A stretch of 64,000 bases of DNA from JAVBOW01 sp031549495 (GCA_031549495.1 JAVBPS010000041.1:65195-129194), one strand, 5' to 3'; counted from the stretch's first letter, positions 27,601 through 36,041 are shown. Made by a program: numbers and translations. Notes: generated from the letters alone by a model not told the origin.

Positions 27601-28210
27601 GTCCACCGTGGACGTGAGGGTATCGCTGACCGGCACCCTGACCGCCCTGACCGCGAAGAACGGCTACATCGTACCGCTCAAGCTGACCGCCCAGGGCGCC
27701 ACGACGAGCCCCACGCAGGGTGTGGTCTATGTGATCTTCACCACCGACTACACGATCATCCGGCCCATAACGGCCCTTACCGAAATGACCGGCACGATCG
27801 CCGACCGCACCGGCTGGGTAGCCACCGGCGCCGGCACCAACCCCGCCAATATGCTCGACGGCAGCACGACCACCTACTACCAGTGCGCCGGACAGTCGAA
27901 CAACGTGATCACGTTCGACCTGGCCTCCACGCGTAAACTGACCGGGTTCGGCCTGCGCCACTACAACAGCACCTCGGCCAACTACGTCCCCACGATGATC
28001 GTCGAGTACAGTACGGACGGGGTGACCTATTCGGCCGGCGGCACGACCTCGTCCAGCAACTCGTTCACCCAGACGTCGAACTACACGCGCTACGTGGCCT
28101 TCTACGGCACCATCAGCGCCCGCTACCTGCGCCTGACGCTCAGCTACGGCACCTCGTCGGCCACCTACCTGCGCGTCTACGAGTTCGATGTCTACGAGAG
28201 CGCGAATTAA
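24614..28210 (+). CDS. Surface lipoprotein with four tandem DUF1735-F5/8C modules
   Basis: A 1198-residue lipoprotein (lipobox AFAAC, about residue 20). After it come four modules of about 290 residues, each a DUF1735 immunoglobulin-like domain (VAADNSLIAAYNAANGTSYA type) followed by an F5/8-type discoidin domain (LFDGSTTTYYQCTGQ, GLRHYATTT, SVDGTNYSQAGT, YTRYVAFY, RYMRLTLNY). DUF1735 is known from Bacteroides N-glycan loci, for example linked to the EndoBT-3987 GH18. Discoidin domains bind galactose-type or other glycans. It most likely is a multivalent surface glycan-binding protein replacing the usual single SGBP. No catalytic motif is seen. It starts 25 bases after susD and lies 13 bases before the GH18 gene. 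Confidence 0.9.
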   Translation: MKNILKYTLAAATALAFAACTNETVYDTIVDSPNVLAYVATTTASPISGTVSHTPIGSVGNLDVDVTIKCSSTRHSATTVTLNYDASLAEAYNTEKGTEYPLLPADLIVATPVTIPDNEDSALSHISLQGDLSVLTEPAYLAAFHITSQGVDASEKYNKVYCLVKTGATMIRPITTTAEFFGRDLDRTGWTSDNASPANLFDGSTTTYCQLTGQTNTSVIDMGATQNLVGFKLRHYASTTASQIPTSILVEYSTDGVNYTSAGTATNGTNSFSSDYTRHVAFYGVISARYLKLTITFGSSTSTYLRLYEFNAYGPESALPLVYTVTGTDNAVALGNLIHTPVSSTGLGTTSFTVRCTDAIQAGRTVTVAADNSLIAAYNAANGTSYAALPAANLTLKNAPSAIGSMKYVSSKDVEVSISGDLKALTERSYLIPLRLTSQGAESDDKRSVVYVTFTTEVSLIRPAADINDMVGTLATRTGWTASGNGTGAENLFDGSATTYYQCTGQYNNVLTIDMASSRKVAGIGLRHYAATTASYIPGITIEYSVDGTNYSQAGTSTTSNSFSLTSDYTRYVAFYSPIQARYMRLTLNYGTSSATYLRVYGFNVYETDSDMPLVYTVMGTNNTVSLGKLTLAKTGASGLGTATFAVRTTNAAQTAVTVAADNSLVEAYNTANGTSYAALPSGNLTLTNNPCTINAMQFKSDKEIEISITGNLSSLTERSYLIPLKLTAQGATTSPTLGVVYATFTTEVSLLRPISAIGDMVGTLATRTGWTAEGAGTNPANLFDGSTTTYYQCTGQYNNVITIDMASSRKVSGIGLRHYATTTVGYIPAITIEYSVDGTNYSQAGTTTTEAGVNSFTQNSDYTRYVAFYDPIQARYMRLTLNYATSSSTYLRVYGFSAYEPEMDTPTVYAVTGTNNVVTAGAIQHTPISSVCTASTSFTIRTSTATAAGYTVNVAADNSLIAAYNTAKGTSYEAIPAANLALASAPATIAADAYKSTVDVRVSLTGTLTALTAKNGYIVPLKLTAQGATTSPTQGVVYVIFTTDYTIIRPITALTEMTGTIADRTGWVATGAGTNPANMLDGSTTTYYQCAGQSNNVITFDLASTRKLTGFGLRHYNSTSANYVPTMIVEYSTDGVTYSAGGTTSSSNSFTQTSNYTRYVAFYGTISARYLRLTLSYGTSSATYLRVYEFDVYESAN
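25566..28207 (+). repeat. In-frame tandem repeat of about 880 bases, three close copies
   Basis: Units start near 25566, 26446 and 27326 (each at a PLVYTV/PTVYAV strand), encoding DUF1735-F5/8C modules 2-4. Module 1 (24700-25565) is more divergent. Blocks such as CACCTACTACCAGTGC and ATCGACATGGCCTCCTCGCG recur identically between units 2 and 3, pointing to recent duplication or conversion. Confidence 0.85.
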
Positions 28211-28223
28211 TCCCTTCCAAAAG

Positions 28224-29273
28224 ATGAAAAACATGAAAAAGATATTGTTCATAGCGGCAGCCACTTTAGTGTGGCTGACCGCCTGCGACACGGATCAGGA
28301 AGCGAAAAACCTGCTGGTCCCCTACCAATATTCAGAGGACTATTACGCCAACCTGCGCGCCTACAAGCAAACCGACCACCAGATCTGCTTCGGCTGGTAC
28401 GCCGCCTACTCCGCCGAGGGCTCTCCTTCGGCCGGGGCGCACTTCCAGGGGCTGCCCGACAGCATGGACATCATCAGCCTGTGGTCGCCCATCCCCTGCC
28501 TGGATCCCGAATATACCGCGGGGGACAGCGAATTCAGCGAGCGCTACCTCCCTATCGCCTATAAGGAGATGTGGGAAATGCGCAACCTGAAAGGCACCAG
28601 GCTGGTCAAAGCCATCATCTGCCGCATCGCCTACACGGACTTCCCCAGGACCGACGCGGGCATCGAAGCGTACGCGCTGCACCTGGTGGAGATGGTCAAC
28701 CGCAACAACCTCGACGGGCTGGACCTGGACTACGAACCCGAAGGCGACTGGCTCTCGGGGGACAACTTCACCAAATTCGTCAAGGTCATCGGCCAACACC
28801 TCGGCCCCAAATCCGGGACGGGCAAGATCCTGATCGTCGACTTCTACAACACCACCCCGCCCGCGGCTTGCGAGCCGTACGTGAACTACTTCATCCGCCA
28901 GTGCTACACAACCTCCTCCTCGTCGAGCCTGAACTCTTCATTCAGCGGCATCTCGTCCTGGTGCCCTCCCGGGAAATTCGTACCGACCGAACAGATGGGC
29001 TGGTATTGGGAGAACGGAGGCGTGAAATTCACCGAAACGGGCAACAGCGCCGGCGTCGACTCGTGGGGCAACCCCCTCTACTCGGTAGTCGGCATGGCGC
29101 GCTGGAACCCCTCCTCGGGCAAGAAAGCCGGTTTCGGCGGTTTCTATTTCGAATACGAGTACAACACCCAACGGCCTGCCAAACAGTCCATCGGGGATGT
29201 CGAATCGGAAGCGATACCTTATTTCAGCATGCGCCGCGGCATCCAGGAACAAAACCCTGCCGTCACGAAATAA
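28224..29273 (+). CDS. GH18 endo-beta-N-acetylglucosaminidase-like lipoprotein
   Basis: A 349-residue lipoprotein; ATG 28224 (or 28233) gives the signal FIAAATLVWLTAC. A frame from 28188 would overlap the previous gene and is rejected. NLDGLDLDYEPEGDW holds the GH18 signature DxxDxDxE, with Glu171 as acid/base and Asp169 assisting. The size and YEP context fit EndoF/EndoBT-3987-like single-domain enzymes that cut between the two GlcNAc residues of N-glycans, not processive chitinases. It would act at the outer surface to release glycans for the SusCD pair. Neighbours with DUF1735 domains strengthen this. Confidence 0.88.
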   Translation: MKNMKKILFIAAATLVWLTACDTDQEAKNLLVPYQYSEDYYANLRAYKQTDHQICFGWYAAYSAEGSPSAGAHFQGLPDSMDIISLWSPIPCLDPEYTAGDSEFSERYLPIAYKEMWEMRNLKGTRLVKAIICRIAYTDFPRTDAGIEAYALHLVEMVNRNNLDGLDLDYEPEGDWLSGDNFTKFVKVIGQHLGPKSGTGKILIVDFYNTTPPAACEPYVNYFIRQCYTTSSSSSLNSSFSGISSWCPPGKFVPTEQMGWYWENGGVKFTETGNSAGVDSWGNPLYSVVGMARWNPSSGKKAGFGGFYFEYEYNTQRPAKQSIGDVESEAIPYFSMRRGIQEQNPAVTK

Positions 29274-29310
29274 ACCCGCAGGCAAACAATAACTCCAAAA
29301 TTTTCAGACT

Positions 29311-30522
29311 ATGAAAAGCATCAATAATCGTATCCGGGTTTCCATGACGGCCCTGGCAGGGATCATCCTGATGGCCACCTCATGCCAAGAACCTCTCGAT
29401 ATAGGCGACGCGGTGTATATGACCGGTACGGCCAGCACCCCGCTGGTACAATTCGCCATCGACGGGTTTCCTTCGAGTTACAACCTCTCCGTAACGGCCA
29501 CAGACAAGGTCAAGCAGACCACCAGCGTCGCGCTCGAAGCGGATCTCTCCCTGGTGGAAGAATACAACCAGAAGATGGGGGTAAGTTACTACCCGCTGCC
29601 GGAAAGTTCGTTCGAACTCTCCGACACCCATGTGACCATCAAGGAAGGCAAGAGCGTTTCCGAAGCGATCAAACTGACGATCACCAACGACGTGGATTTC
29701 GTCTCGGGACGCGTCTACCTGGTTCCGGTGACCATCAAGGAGGTGGACGGCGGCGAGATCAGCGTGCTCGAGCCCTGCCGCACGATCTACCTGAAGGTTT
29801 CGCGTACGCTCTATTTCTACGCCCCCTACGTGGGTGACGGCAACATGTCCTACCAGTTCCTCTTCTCGAATCCGGTCACCTCGCTGCCCACCTACACCTA
29901 TGAGGTGAAGATCTACGCCACGCAGTTCCGTTCGACCTCGGCGTCCACCCCCACGCGCGTCTGCTCGTTCGGCGGCAACGCCTCTTCGATCGAGGGCGGG
30001 TCGATCCCCGACGAAGGCTTCAAGTGCGACCAGAACCTGCTCCGTTTCGGCGAAGGTACCGACGCTCCCAACATCCTGCACATCACCACCAAGCAGGGGA
30101 AAATGTCGGCCAACAACGGATTCCAGCTCAACCGCTGGTATGCCGTGGCGCTGGTCAACGACGGACAGACCCTGACGCTCTATGTCGACGGCGAGAAAGA
30201 CAACTCGATGACCGTTCTGCCCTATGAGTACACCCTGTACGGCGTGCAGATCGGGATGCCCTCCACGGGCTACCAGTCCTCGCAGCTCTTCTACGGCCGC
30301 CTGAGCGAAATGCGCCTGTGGGACAGGCCCCTCTCCGCCCGCGAGCTCAAGGCCAACGTCTGCGGCGTCGACCCGGAGACCAGCGGCCTGGTATCCTACT
30401 GGCGTATGAACGAAGGCACGGCCAAGACGTTCTACGACTCGTCGCCCTCAAAACGCGACATCGGATACACGACCAACATCACCATCAACTGGACTATCAC
30501 AGGAAATACCTGCGTAGAATAG
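29311..30522 (+). CDS. DUF1735-LamG surface lipoprotein
   Basis: A 403-residue lipoprotein (LAGIILMATSC, Cys about 27). An N-terminal DUF1735 domain (about 40-165; SVALEADLSLVEEYNQKMGV, SEAIKLTITNDVDFVSGRVY) is followed by a concanavalin/LamG-3 domain (about 165-400; NGFQLNRWYAVALVNDGQ, LTLYVDGEKD, RLSEMRLWDRPLSARELKAN, GLVSYWRMNEGT). It is expected at the surface as a second glycan-binding protein or a protein-sugar adaptor. It starts 37 bases after the GH18 gene. Its TAG stop codon lies inside a perfect 58-bp palindrome, a striking end to the core operon. Confidence 0.88.
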   Translation: MKSINNRIRVSMTALAGIILMATSCQEPLDIGDAVYMTGTASTPLVQFAIDGFPSSYNLSVTATDKVKQTTSVALEADLSLVEEYNQKMGVSYYPLPESSFELSDTHVTIKEGKSVSEAIKLTITNDVDFVSGRVYLVPVTIKEVDGGEISVLEPCRTIYLKVSRTLYFYAPYVGDGNMSYQFLFSNPVTSLPTYTYEVKIYATQFRSTSASTPTRVCSFGGNASSIEGGSIPDEGFKCDQNLLRFGEGTDAPNILHITTKQGKMSANNGFQLNRWYAVALVNDGQTLTLYVDGEKDNSMTVLPYEYTLYGVQIGMPSTGYQSSQLFYGRLSEMRLWDRPLSARELKANVCGVDPETSGLVSYWRMNEGTAKTFYDSSPSKRDIGYTTNITINWTITGNTCVE

Positions 30523-30574
30523 CACTTGACAGTTATGGCGACCCATGGGTCGCCATAACTGTCAAGTGCTATTC
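30517..30574. repeat. Perfect 58-bp palindrome overlapping a stop codon
   Basis: Left arm 30517-30545 and right arm 30546-30574 are exact reverse complements, 29 bases each with no spacer, centred on CCATGG. It includes the TAG of the DUF1735-LamG gene. It is followed after five bases by an 82-bp module also present at 38352. Confidence 0.95.
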
Positions 30575-30579
30575 ATTCC

Positions 30580-30661
30580 GTTCCGCTGCGCTGGCATATT
30601 CCCCCCTGCCCCCCTTTGGGAAAGGGGGGTGCGCCAGCCCAACGCACCACTTGCCCGGACT
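30580..30661. repeat. 82-bp dispersed repeat, copy 1
   Basis: It starts GTTCCGCTGCGCTGGCA, contains a C/G hairpin (CCCCCCTTTGGGAAAGGGGG) then GCGCCAGCCCAACGCACC, and ends CGGACT. It matches 38352-38433 at most positions. Both copies stand right after a palindrome covering a stop codon. Confidence 0.9.
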
Positions 30662-30730
30662 CACTCATGCAAAGTATGCGTGGGTTTTGTTCTGAAAACC
30701 CCTACCTTTATCCGAAACTTTGTTGAAGAT

Positions 30731-31798
30731 ATGCCATTGTTGCGGAATCACCTTGTCTTGCTGGTTTTATCGGCCCTTATCGCCGGGACTTGCGCGGCGC
30801 AGAGCCAACCGCTGAAATTCGACGAGCCCGTCTGGAATTTCGGACGGATCGCGGAGGACGGCGGCAAGGTCAGCCATACCTATGTGTTCACCAATGCGGG
30901 CGCGAAGCCCGTGGTGATCCACGAGGTGGTGAGCACTTGCGCCTGCACGGTGGGGGCGTTCAGCCGCGAACCGGTGATGCCCGGACAGAAAGGGAGCGTC
31001 ACCGTCACCTTCGACCCGCTCGGACTGACGCCCACGATCACCCGCACGCTCAAGGTCGCCTATGAGGGCGGGAATAAATTCTGCACCCTCACGCTGCAGG
31101 GGCAGATCGAGCTGCGGGAGAGCGTCGAACTGGACTACCCTTACCCTTTGGCCGGCGGGCTTTACACCTCGCAAACATTCATCTCTTTCAGGCAACGGCA
31201 ACACGGCGCGCCGGTCGACACGGTGGCCTTGCGCCTGTTCAACAACACCTCCCGCCGCATCACGCCGGGATACACGCTCACGCAGAAGAGCGGTTGCGTG
31301 CGCATCCTGATGCCGGCGGCCGTCGAGCCGGGCAAATCGGCCGAGGTGCGGATGATCCTCTCGCCCCCGTCCTATTTTTACGGCCACTTCAATGACCTGC
31401 TCTATATCACGGCCGGTCAGGCGAAAGGTTCGCCCGTGCGCCTGACCGGGATCGTGGTCGACAACACGAAAGGGGTCAACATGGGCCTCGCGCCGAAATG
31501 CACCCTCTCCCCGGCCTATTTCGCCCTCGGGCAACGGGCGGCGGGGACGGTCAAATGCAGCGCGAAACTGACCAATACGGGAGCCGCACCGCTGATCGTG
31601 CGCAAGATCGAGGACGCGCCGCACGTGAAATGCGCCCTGAAAACCCCGCCCACCTTGCAACCGGGCGACAGCGTGACGCTCGATTTTACGCTGACGCTGG
31701 CGGCCGGGACGAGCGTGGACGAGAAAATATACCTGATCACCAACGATCCCCGTACTCCGGCCCTGCCGATCGGGTTCCAGGCTATGGCGACCCGGTGA
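30731..31798 (+). CDS. DUF1573-domain exported protein
   Basis: A 355-residue protein. ATG 30731 is preferred because it gives a signal peptide (LRNHLVLLVLSALIAGTCAA); the upstream in-frame extension runs through the palindrome and dispersed repeat. Residues about 30-125 are a classical DUF1573 domain (WNFGRIAEDGGKVSHTYVFT, STCACTVGAFSREPV, GQKGSVTVTFDP). A second similar immunoglobulin-like part is near 240-350 (KLTNTGAAPLIVRKIEDAPH). The family folds like HYDIN/MSP domains and is common in Bacteroidetes periplasm; its role is unknown. It follows the dispersed repeat and precedes GH genes, so it may begin a second transcript of the locus. Confidence 0.85.
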   Translation: MPLLRNHLVLLVLSALIAGTCAAQSQPLKFDEPVWNFGRIAEDGGKVSHTYVFTNAGAKPVVIHEVVSTCACTVGAFSREPVMPGQKGSVTVTFDPLGLTPTITRTLKVAYEGGNKFCTLTLQGQIELRESVELDYPYPLAGGLYTSQTFISFRQRQHGAPVDTVALRLFNNTSRRITPGYTLTQKSGCVRILMPAAVEPGKSAEVRMILSPPSYFYGHFNDLLYITAGQAKGSPVRLTGIVVDNTKGVNMGLAPKCTLSPAYFALGQRAAGTVKCSAKLTNTGAAPLIVRKIEDAPHVKCALKTPPTLQPGDSVTLDFTLTLAAGTSVDEKIYLITNDPRTPALPIGFQAMATR

Positions 31799-31835
31799 CG
31801 CCGGACGCATCCCAACCGTTTTGCAACGACCGATT

Positions 31836-33701
31836 ATGAAGAACCTGCTGCCACTCACCCTATTATTATTTGCGTTTCACAACCCCGCCGCCGCCCAGAC
31901 CGGAACCTCTTCCGAGCCCGTGCGTTACATCGGCGGCCGCATCGCCGATCCCACGAAGCATGACGGGGGACTGCCCCTGGCCGTGGGCGTGGAGAATATC
32001 CAGGTCATGCGCGCCAACCGCTCGCATCCTGAGCTGGCCGACGATTTCGGCTATACGTATAACCATGCGCCCAACCTCACGTGGTGGGGCGGGCGGTTCT
32101 GGTTGCAATACCTGAGCAATCCCGTCCATGAACATGAGCATCCGGGGCACACGCTGCTCTGCTCGTCGGCGGACGGACGCACCTGGGGCAAGCCCGTGGT
32201 GGCTTTCCCGGCCTATCCGGCTCCGGCAGGCGTCGCCCTGCCCGAAGGCAACAAGGGGTACATGATGCACCAGCGCATGGGATTCTATACCGCACCCGGC
32301 GGGCGGTTGCTCACCGTGGCCTTCTACGGCCATGCCGACTACCCTTTCCGCGAGGGGGGGATCGGGCGCGTGGTGCGCGAGATTTATAAGGACGGGACGA
32401 TGGGCCCGGTCTATTTCATCCGTTATACGACCCATGCGGCGTGGAACGCTTCGAACACCGCGTTCCCTTTCTATAAGGATTCGCCCGACGCGGGTTTCGT
32501 GGCCGCTTGCGACGCGCTGCTGGCCGACCGCCTGCAAACGATGCAGTGGTGGGACGAGGAGAAGGGGTTGGACGGGTTTTACACGCTCACGGACAGCCTG
32601 TACCGCGTGGAGGCGTTCTCGTATTACCGCCGCGGGGACGGCAAATGGGTCGGCCTGTGGAAGAAATCGAACGCCGCGCTTTCCGTCGACGGGGTCAACT
32701 GGTCCCTGCCGGTGGTTACGCCGACCTTCATCATGGCCGGGGGCAAGCAGTGGGGCCAGCGCACCGCGGACGGCCGCTACGCCATCTGCTACAACCCCAT
32801 CGCCACGCAGCAGTACCGCTACCCGCTGGTGGCGGTGACCAGCGCGGACGGCATTCTTTTCGACGATATGTGCACCATCCACGGCGAGGTACCGCCCCGC
32901 CGTTTCTTCGGGTGGTGCAAGGATTTCGGGCCCTGCTATATGCGCGGCATCGAGGATCGGCAGGCGAAGACGGACGGAGCCATGTGGCTCACGTACAGCG
33001 TCAACAAGGAAGATATCTGGATCAGCCGCATCCCGGTGCCGATCGCCGCTGCGGCGAAAGGCGGGGTGAAGGAGGATTTCAACGCCTGCAAACCCGGGCA
33101 GGGCGTGCCGGGATGGAACACGTACAGCCCGCTGTGGGCCCCTGTAGGGGTCGAGGATTTTCCCTCGGCCGCCAACCGCAGCCTGGCCCTGCGCGACGCC
33201 GACCCGTATGACCACGCGCAGGCGATCCGCGTTTTCGAACCGGCCCGGCAGGGCACCGTATCGCTCAGGGTGTGTGCGGAGCAGGTTTCGCACGGACAAC
33301 TGCACATCGACCTGGCCGACGAACATGGCAACCGTCCCGTGCGCCTTTTCCTGGACAGCGACCGGCAACTCCATTACGACAACGGGGCACGGTCGCTTCC
33401 GGTGGCGTTCTACGCCCCCGGCGCGTGGCATGAGCTGCGCATCACGTTCGATGCCGCCGGACTGGGGCGTTTCGACCTGGCCGTCGACGGGAAGAGCGTG
33501 CTGAAGGGCGTGCCGTTCGCCGTAGGTGTGAAAAGCGTCGGGCGCCTCATCCTGCGCACCGGCCCCCACCGCGACAAACCCGACCGCACCACGGAGAACC
33601 AGGATCAAAACGACACACGCCCGGACGCGGATGAGCGCGTGGCAGAGGCCGTCTACCATGTCGACGACGTGACCGTTACGATACGACAAAGCGCATTATG
33701 A
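31836..33701 (+). CDS. Secreted sialidase-like propeller protein with LamG-like C-domain, function unknown
   Basis: A 621-residue protein; ATG 31836 gives the signal KNLLPLTLLLFAFHNPAAAQ. Residues about 30-410 look like a sialidase-superfamily/BNR-type beta-propeller (NHAPNLTWWGGRFWLQYL, TLLCSSADGRTWGKP, NAALSVDGVNWSLPV, VAVTSADGILFDD), but the arginine triad of sialidases cannot be assigned by eye. Residues about 425-615 form a LamG/concanavalin-like domain (SLRVCAEQVSHGQLHIDL, WHELRITFDAAGLGRFDLAV). Similar proteins occur in Bacteroidetes glycan loci, often uncharacterised. It overlaps the GH3 gene by four bases (ATGA), so the two are translationally coupled. It may be an undescribed glycosidase or lyase, or a binding protein. 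Confidence 0.75.
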   Translation: MKNLLPLTLLLFAFHNPAAAQTGTSSEPVRYIGGRIADPTKHDGGLPLAVGVENIQVMRANRSHPELADDFGYTYNHAPNLTWWGGRFWLQYLSNPVHEHEHPGHTLLCSSADGRTWGKPVVAFPAYPAPAGVALPEGNKGYMMHQRMGFYTAPGGRLLTVAFYGHADYPFREGGIGRVVREIYKDGTMGPVYFIRYTTHAAWNASNTAFPFYKDSPDAGFVAACDALLADRLQTMQWWDEEKGLDGFYTLTDSLYRVEAFSYYRRGDGKWVGLWKKSNAALSVDGVNWSLPVVTPTFIMAGGKQWGQRTADGRYAICYNPIATQQYRYPLVAVTSADGILFDDMCTIHGEVPPRRFFGWCKDFGPCYMRGIEDRQAKTDGAMWLTYSVNKEDIWISRIPVPIAAAAKGGVKEDFNACKPGQGVPGWNTYSPLWAPVGVEDFPSAANRSLALRDADPYDHAQAIRVFEPARQGTVSLRVCAEQVSHGQLHIDLADEHGNRPVRLFLDSDRQLHYDNGARSLPVAFYAPGAWHELRITFDAAGLGRFDLAVDGKSVLKGVPFAVGVKSVGRLILRTGPHRDKPDRTTENQDQNDTRPDADERVAEAVYHVDDVTVTIRQSAL

Positions 33702-36034
33702 AAAAAATAATCCTTCTTGCCGCCCTTTGCGTTAGCGCGGCGCAGGCCAGGCCTGCAAAACCTGCGGCGGCGCAGCCCGTTTATAAAAACGCTTCGCTGG
33801 CACCCGCCGAACGGACGGCCGACCTGCTGGGCCGGATGACCGTCGAGGAAAAGGTGGGGCAACTGCTCTGCCCGATGGGGTGGGAAATGGTCGAAGGGCG
33901 CGGCGATAAAGTGGGCGTGAGCGCGAAATTCCGCGAACTGGAAACGCGCATCCCCGTAGGATCGCTATGGGCGGTTTTCCGCGCCGATCCCTGGACGCAA
34001 AAGACGCTTACGAACGGCCTCGACCCCGCATCCGCAGCCCGCGCGGGCAATGCCCTGCAACGCTATGCGATCGAAAACACGCGCCTCGGGATTCCGCTCT
34101 TCCTGGCCGAAGAGTCGCCGCACGGGCACATGGCCATCGGCACGACGGTCTTCCCGACAGCCATCGGGATGGCTTCGACCTGGTCGGTGCCGATGATGGA
34201 GCGCGTGGGCAAGGCCATGGCGCTCGAAGTGCGGCTGCAGGGGGCGCATATCGCCTACGGACCGGTGATGGACATCTCTCGCGATGCGCGCTGGTCGCGC
34301 GTCGAGGAGTCTTTCGGCGAAGATCCGGTGCTCACGGCACGCCTCGCTTCGGGGATCGTCCGGGGGCAGGGCGGGGGCAATCTGTCCAAGCCTTATTCCG
34401 TCATATCGACTTTAAAACATTTCGCCGCTTACGGCGTACCCGAGGGGGGGCATAACGGCAGTCCCTCGCTGGCTTCGGTGCGCGACCTGCATGAGTGTTT
34501 TTTCCTACCTTTCAAAGCGGCCATAGAGGCCGGGGCGCTTTCGGTGATGACCTCGTATAATTCGCTGGACGGCGTTCCTTGTACAGCCAGTCCCTATCTG
34601 ATGACCGAAATTTTGCGTGATGCATGGGGATTCAAAGGCTTCGTGGTGTCCGACCTGTTCAGCATCGCGGGCATCCACCGCGACCACCGCACGGCCGACG
34701 GCCCCGCGGGGGCGGCTGTGGCCGCTCTTACCGCCGGGGTGGACATGGATCTGGGGGGCGAGGATTTTCTGCCGTTGGTACAGGCCGTGAAGGACGGGAC
34801 TGTCCCGATGGAAGTGCTCGACCAGGCGGTCGAACGGATTTTGAAGCTCAAATTCGAAATGGGGCTTTTCGAAAACCCGTATGTCAATCCGGGCCTTGCA
34901 AAATGGCAGGTACGTATCTCGCAGCACTCTGGTTTGGCGCTCAATACCGCTCGGGAAAGCATTGTACTGCTTAAAAACGACAGCGTGCTGCCCCTGAAAA
35001 AGAAGATGAAACTGGCCGTCGTGGGCCCCAATGCCGACAACGTCTACAACCAGTTGGGCGACTATACCGCCCCGCAGCCCCGCGCGAACGTAAAAACCGT
35101 GCTCGACGGGCTGAAAACGAAAAACGTACAGGTGGAATACGTGCGCGGCTGCGCCGTGCGGGACACCTCCTATAACGGCATCGCGGATGCGGTCGCTGCG
35201 GCCGGGCGCGCGGATGTCGTGGTGGCCGTGGTCGGCGGGTCGAGCGCCCGCGACACCGGGACCGAATACTTAGAGACCGGTGCGGCAGTTGCAGGCAGCC
35301 GGGCAGTGAGCGATATGGAGAGCGGCGAAGGGTTTGACCGCGCTTCGCTCGCCCTACTCGGCCGCCAGCAACGGCTTTTGGAAGCGTTGCACGCAACCGG
35401 CAAGCCCTTGGTGGTGATCTACATCCAGGGCCGCCCGCTGGAAATGAACTGGGCGGCGGAATATGCCTCAGCATTGCTGCTGGCCTGGTATCCGGGCGGC
35501 GAGGGCGGCATGGCGGTGGCCGACGTGCTGATGGGCGACTATAACCCCGCGGGGCGCCTGCCGATCTCCATTCCGCGCTCGGCCGGGCAGATCCCGGTGC
35601 ATTACAACCGCAAGGCCCCCGTGCCCCATAATTACGTCGAAATGTCCTCCGCACCGTTATATGCATTCGGTTACGGGTTGAGCTACACGACCTTCGAATA
35701 TTCCGGCCTGCAGATCACGCAGCAGGGGCCGCACGATTTCCGCGTCACGGTGCAAGTGCGCAACACCGGCATGCGCACGGGCGACGAGGTGGTGCAGCTT
35801 TACCTGCGCGATGTATTAGCCTCGCGCGTGCAGCCGCTCAAACAGTTGCATGGTTTCGAACGAATTACTCTTGAACCGGGCCAGTCGCGGCAGGTTAGTT
35901 TCGCGATCACGGAGCAGGAGCTTTCGATCGTCGACGGCCGCCTGCAACGGGTGGTCGAGCCGGGGGATTTCGAGGTTATGGCCGGCGCTTCGTCCGACGA
36001 CATACGGCTTACGGGAACATTGACAGTCAAATGA
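33698..36034 (+). CDS. GH3 family glycoside hydrolase
   Basis: A 778-residue exported enzyme (signal KKIILLAALCVSAAQA). Order: GH3 N-domain (about 45-360), with HGHMAIGTTVFPTAIGMAS, TLKHFAAYGVPEGG and nucleophile motif GFVVSDL (Asp319); GH3 C-domain (about 425-640), with NTARESIVLLKNDSVLPL; and an Fn3-like domain at the end (about 690-770). This three-domain plan is the BglX type. GH3 enzymes remove terminal beta-glucose, beta-xylose or beta-GlcNAc. The full C-domain and Fn3 favour a glucosidase-like architecture rather than NagZ. Within this locus it should act in the periplasm on released oligosaccharide; which linkage is unknown. Confidence 0.93.
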   Translation: MKKIILLAALCVSAAQARPAKPAAAQPVYKNASLAPAERTADLLGRMTVEEKVGQLLCPMGWEMVEGRGDKVGVSAKFRELETRIPVGSLWAVFRADPWTQKTLTNGLDPASAARAGNALQRYAIENTRLGIPLFLAEESPHGHMAIGTTVFPTAIGMASTWSVPMMERVGKAMALEVRLQGAHIAYGPVMDISRDARWSRVEESFGEDPVLTARLASGIVRGQGGGNLSKPYSVISTLKHFAAYGVPEGGHNGSPSLASVRDLHECFFLPFKAAIEAGALSVMTSYNSLDGVPCTASPYLMTEILRDAWGFKGFVVSDLFSIAGIHRDHRTADGPAGAAVAALTAGVDMDLGGEDFLPLVQAVKDGTVPMEVLDQAVERILKLKFEMGLFENPYVNPGLAKWQVRISQHSGLALNTARESIVLLKNDSVLPLKKKMKLAVVGPNADNVYNQLGDYTAPQPRANVKTVLDGLKTKNVQVEYVRGCAVRDTSYNGIADAVAAAGRADVVVAVVGGSSARDTGTEYLETGAAVAGSRAVSDMESGEGFDRASLALLGRQQRLLEALHATGKPLVVIYIQGRPLEMNWAAEYASALLLAWYPGGEGGMAVADVLMGDYNPAGRLPISIPRSAGQIPVHYNRKAPVPHNYVEMSSAPLYAFGYGLSYTTFEYSGLQITQQGPHDFRVTVQVRNTGMRTGDEVVQLYLRDVLASRVQPLKQLHGFERITLEPGQSRQVSFAITEQELSIVDGRLQRVVEPGDFEVMAGASSDDIRLTGTLTVK

Positions 36035-36041
36035 TTATATT

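Noticed and set aside
24700..28207. Possible CRISPR array or DNA satellite from regular repeats
   Set aside because: The period is about 880 bases and in frame with protein domains. There are no short repeats with unique spacers.
26390..28291. 633-codon frame opposite the four-module protein, with its own internal repeats
   Set aside because: Its repeats simply mirror the plus-strand module repeats, and the residues (Arg, Gly, His, Val) show no fold signature.
30545..30730. N-terminal extension of the DUF1573 gene
   Set aside because: It would translate half of the palindrome and the dispersed repeat. The signal peptide starts at 30731.
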